In this document: one piece after another, positions 5,073 to 5,745 of the stretch | Numbering within the stretch: position 1 is the first letter of the stretch | Layout: each line of letters starts with the position of its first letter | From: Acidobacteriota bacterium | GTDB taxonomy: Bacteria > Actinomycetota > Acidimicrobiia > Acidimicrobiales > SHLQ01 | Assembly: GCA_022562835.1 (NCBI GenBank) | Contig: JADFOM010000175.1 | Span: 1-5,745 of the forward strand | Direction of reading: 5' to 3' | Length of the DNA stretch: 5,745 bases | The notes under the pieces: generated by a model | The model's input: the letters and a program-made list of their open reading frames with translations, nothing else | Databases searched by the model: none | Told to the model about the DNA's origin: nothing | Translations under genes and position numbers: made by a program

Positions 5073-5745
5073 GTGTCTGCCAAACCACCCGAAGCACCGA
5101 GCGCTCTCGCCAGAACCGCCGTAACGCTCAGCCCCGAAGCAGAACTGACCCTTGGCGGGCTCAACGAGGAACAACACCTCGCGGTCACAGATCCACACAC
5201 GCCGCTCGCCATCATCGCTAGTGCCGGGGCTGGAAAGACACGAGTGCTCACCCGCCGCGTCGCGTACCAAGCCGAGATCGGCGCGATCGAGCCCGACCAC
5301 ACCCTCGTTCTCACATTCACGCGCAAAGCCGCCGGCGAGCTGCGCGGTCGACTAAGAGATCTTGGGCTCCGCACGCCGATTGCCGCCGGCACCTTTCATG
5401 CGGTGGCCTACGCGCAGCTGCGCCGCCGCTGGGAAGACCATGACGTCAAACCCCCAGACCTGCTGGACCGAAAGGTCGGGTTCGTCGCTCGGCTCCTCGG
5501 GCGCAACGAGTCGATCACACCCTTGGACATCGTCACCGAGATCGAATGGTCCAAGGCCCGGATGATCCACCCCGACGCTTACATCGAGGCGCTCGAGACC
5601 CATCGTCGACGCGCACCCGGCGGCAACCCCGAACGCATCGCCGAGTTCTACGACACCTACGAACGGTCGAAACGAAAGGCCAAACTCGTAGATTTCGACG
5701 ATCTTCTCGCTATCTGCCGTCGACATATGCTCGACGACGCCGAGT
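5073..5745 (+). CDS. UvrD/Rep-family (SF1A) ATP-dependent DNA helicase, N-terminal 224 residues
   Basis: The frame is open from GTG 5073 to the right edge; an in-frame TAG at 5061 closes it upstream, and this GTG is the only early start candidate. It shows the Q motif GLNEEQHLAV (29-38), Walker A ASAGAGKTR (49-57, Lys55), motif Ia VLTFTRKAAGELRGRL (79-94), motif Ib GTFHAVAY (106-113) and LVDFDDLL (205-212), as in UvrD, PcrA and Rep. Such enzymes unwind DNA 3' to 5' in repair and replication-restart. The first ~28 residues are a variable leader. Walker B and all later motifs lie outside the window, so UvrD1, UvrD2 and helicase-nuclease types cannot be told apart; the TFTRKAAGELR wording leans towards UvrD2-like proteins. 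Divergent from the PH-SHOCT gene. Confidence 0.93.
   Translation, partial: MSAKPPEAPSALARTAVTLSPEAELTLGGLNEEQHLAVTDPHTPLAIIASAGAGKTRVLTRRVAYQAEIGAIEPDHTLVLTFTRKAAGELRGRLRDLGLRTPIAAGTFHAVAYAQLRRRWEDHDVKPPDLLDRKVGFVARLLGRNESITPLDIVTEIEWSKARMIHPDAYIEALETHRRRAPGGNPERIAEFYDTYERSKRKAKLVDFDDLLAICRRHMLDDAE

Noticed and set aside
4982..5392. 136-codon minus-strand open frame across the divergent promoter and helicase start
   Set aside because: It runs opposite the helicase Q motif and Walker A region, which are unmistakable in the plus frame; no domain is visible in the minus product.

Overview
The window is GC-rich and gene-dense and reads as chromosomal DNA of a high-GC actinobacterium. Three things point that way: a protein of the mycothiol-dependent maleylpyruvate isomerase family (mycothiol is an actinobacterial thiol), a CoA-racemase close to the mycobacterial MCR type, and frequent GTG or Shine-Dalgarno-less starts that fit leaderless transcripts. 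An acidimicrobial or other environmental actinobacterium is a reasonable guess, but no 16S or marker gene is present to settle it.

Layout. Positions 1-1079 (minus) hold an almost complete alpha-methylacyl-CoA racemase of the CaiB/BaiF family. Its last few codons lie beyond the left edge. Upstream of it on the same strand, after a 145-base gap with two tandem hairpins, lies an alpha/beta hydrolase (1225-2082, minus). A short divergent region with a 26-base palindrome separates the hydrolase from a plus-strand gene (2187-3314) that fuses an FMN nitroreductase domain to an SRPBCC (polyketide cyclase/START-like) domain. Next comes an intergenic cluster of GGTGTCAGACACC palindromes (about 3360-3474). 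It is followed by a mycothiol-dependent isomerase/DinB-like gene (3555-4367, plus) with a good ribosome binding site. Tail to tail with that is a membrane PH-domain protein with a C-terminal SHOCT motif (4377-5021, minus). Back to back with it, across a 51-base symmetric promoter region, starts a UvrD/Rep-type DNA helicase (5073 to the right edge, plus).

How the genes may work together. The racemase, hydrolase and nitroreductase-SRPBCC fusion could belong to one small-molecule or branched-chain/sterol-like catabolic neighbourhood. The palindrome between the last two suggests a shared repressor that is not encoded in the window. The PH-SHOCT protein and the helicase look like ordinary chromosomal genes unrelated to this group. 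I found no mobile element gene, CRISPR array, tRNA or rRNA, and no clear new defence or biosynthetic system. The most unusual items are the two-domain fusion enzyme, the operator-like palindrome beside it, the intergenic repeat cluster and the mirror-symmetric leaderless promoter pair.
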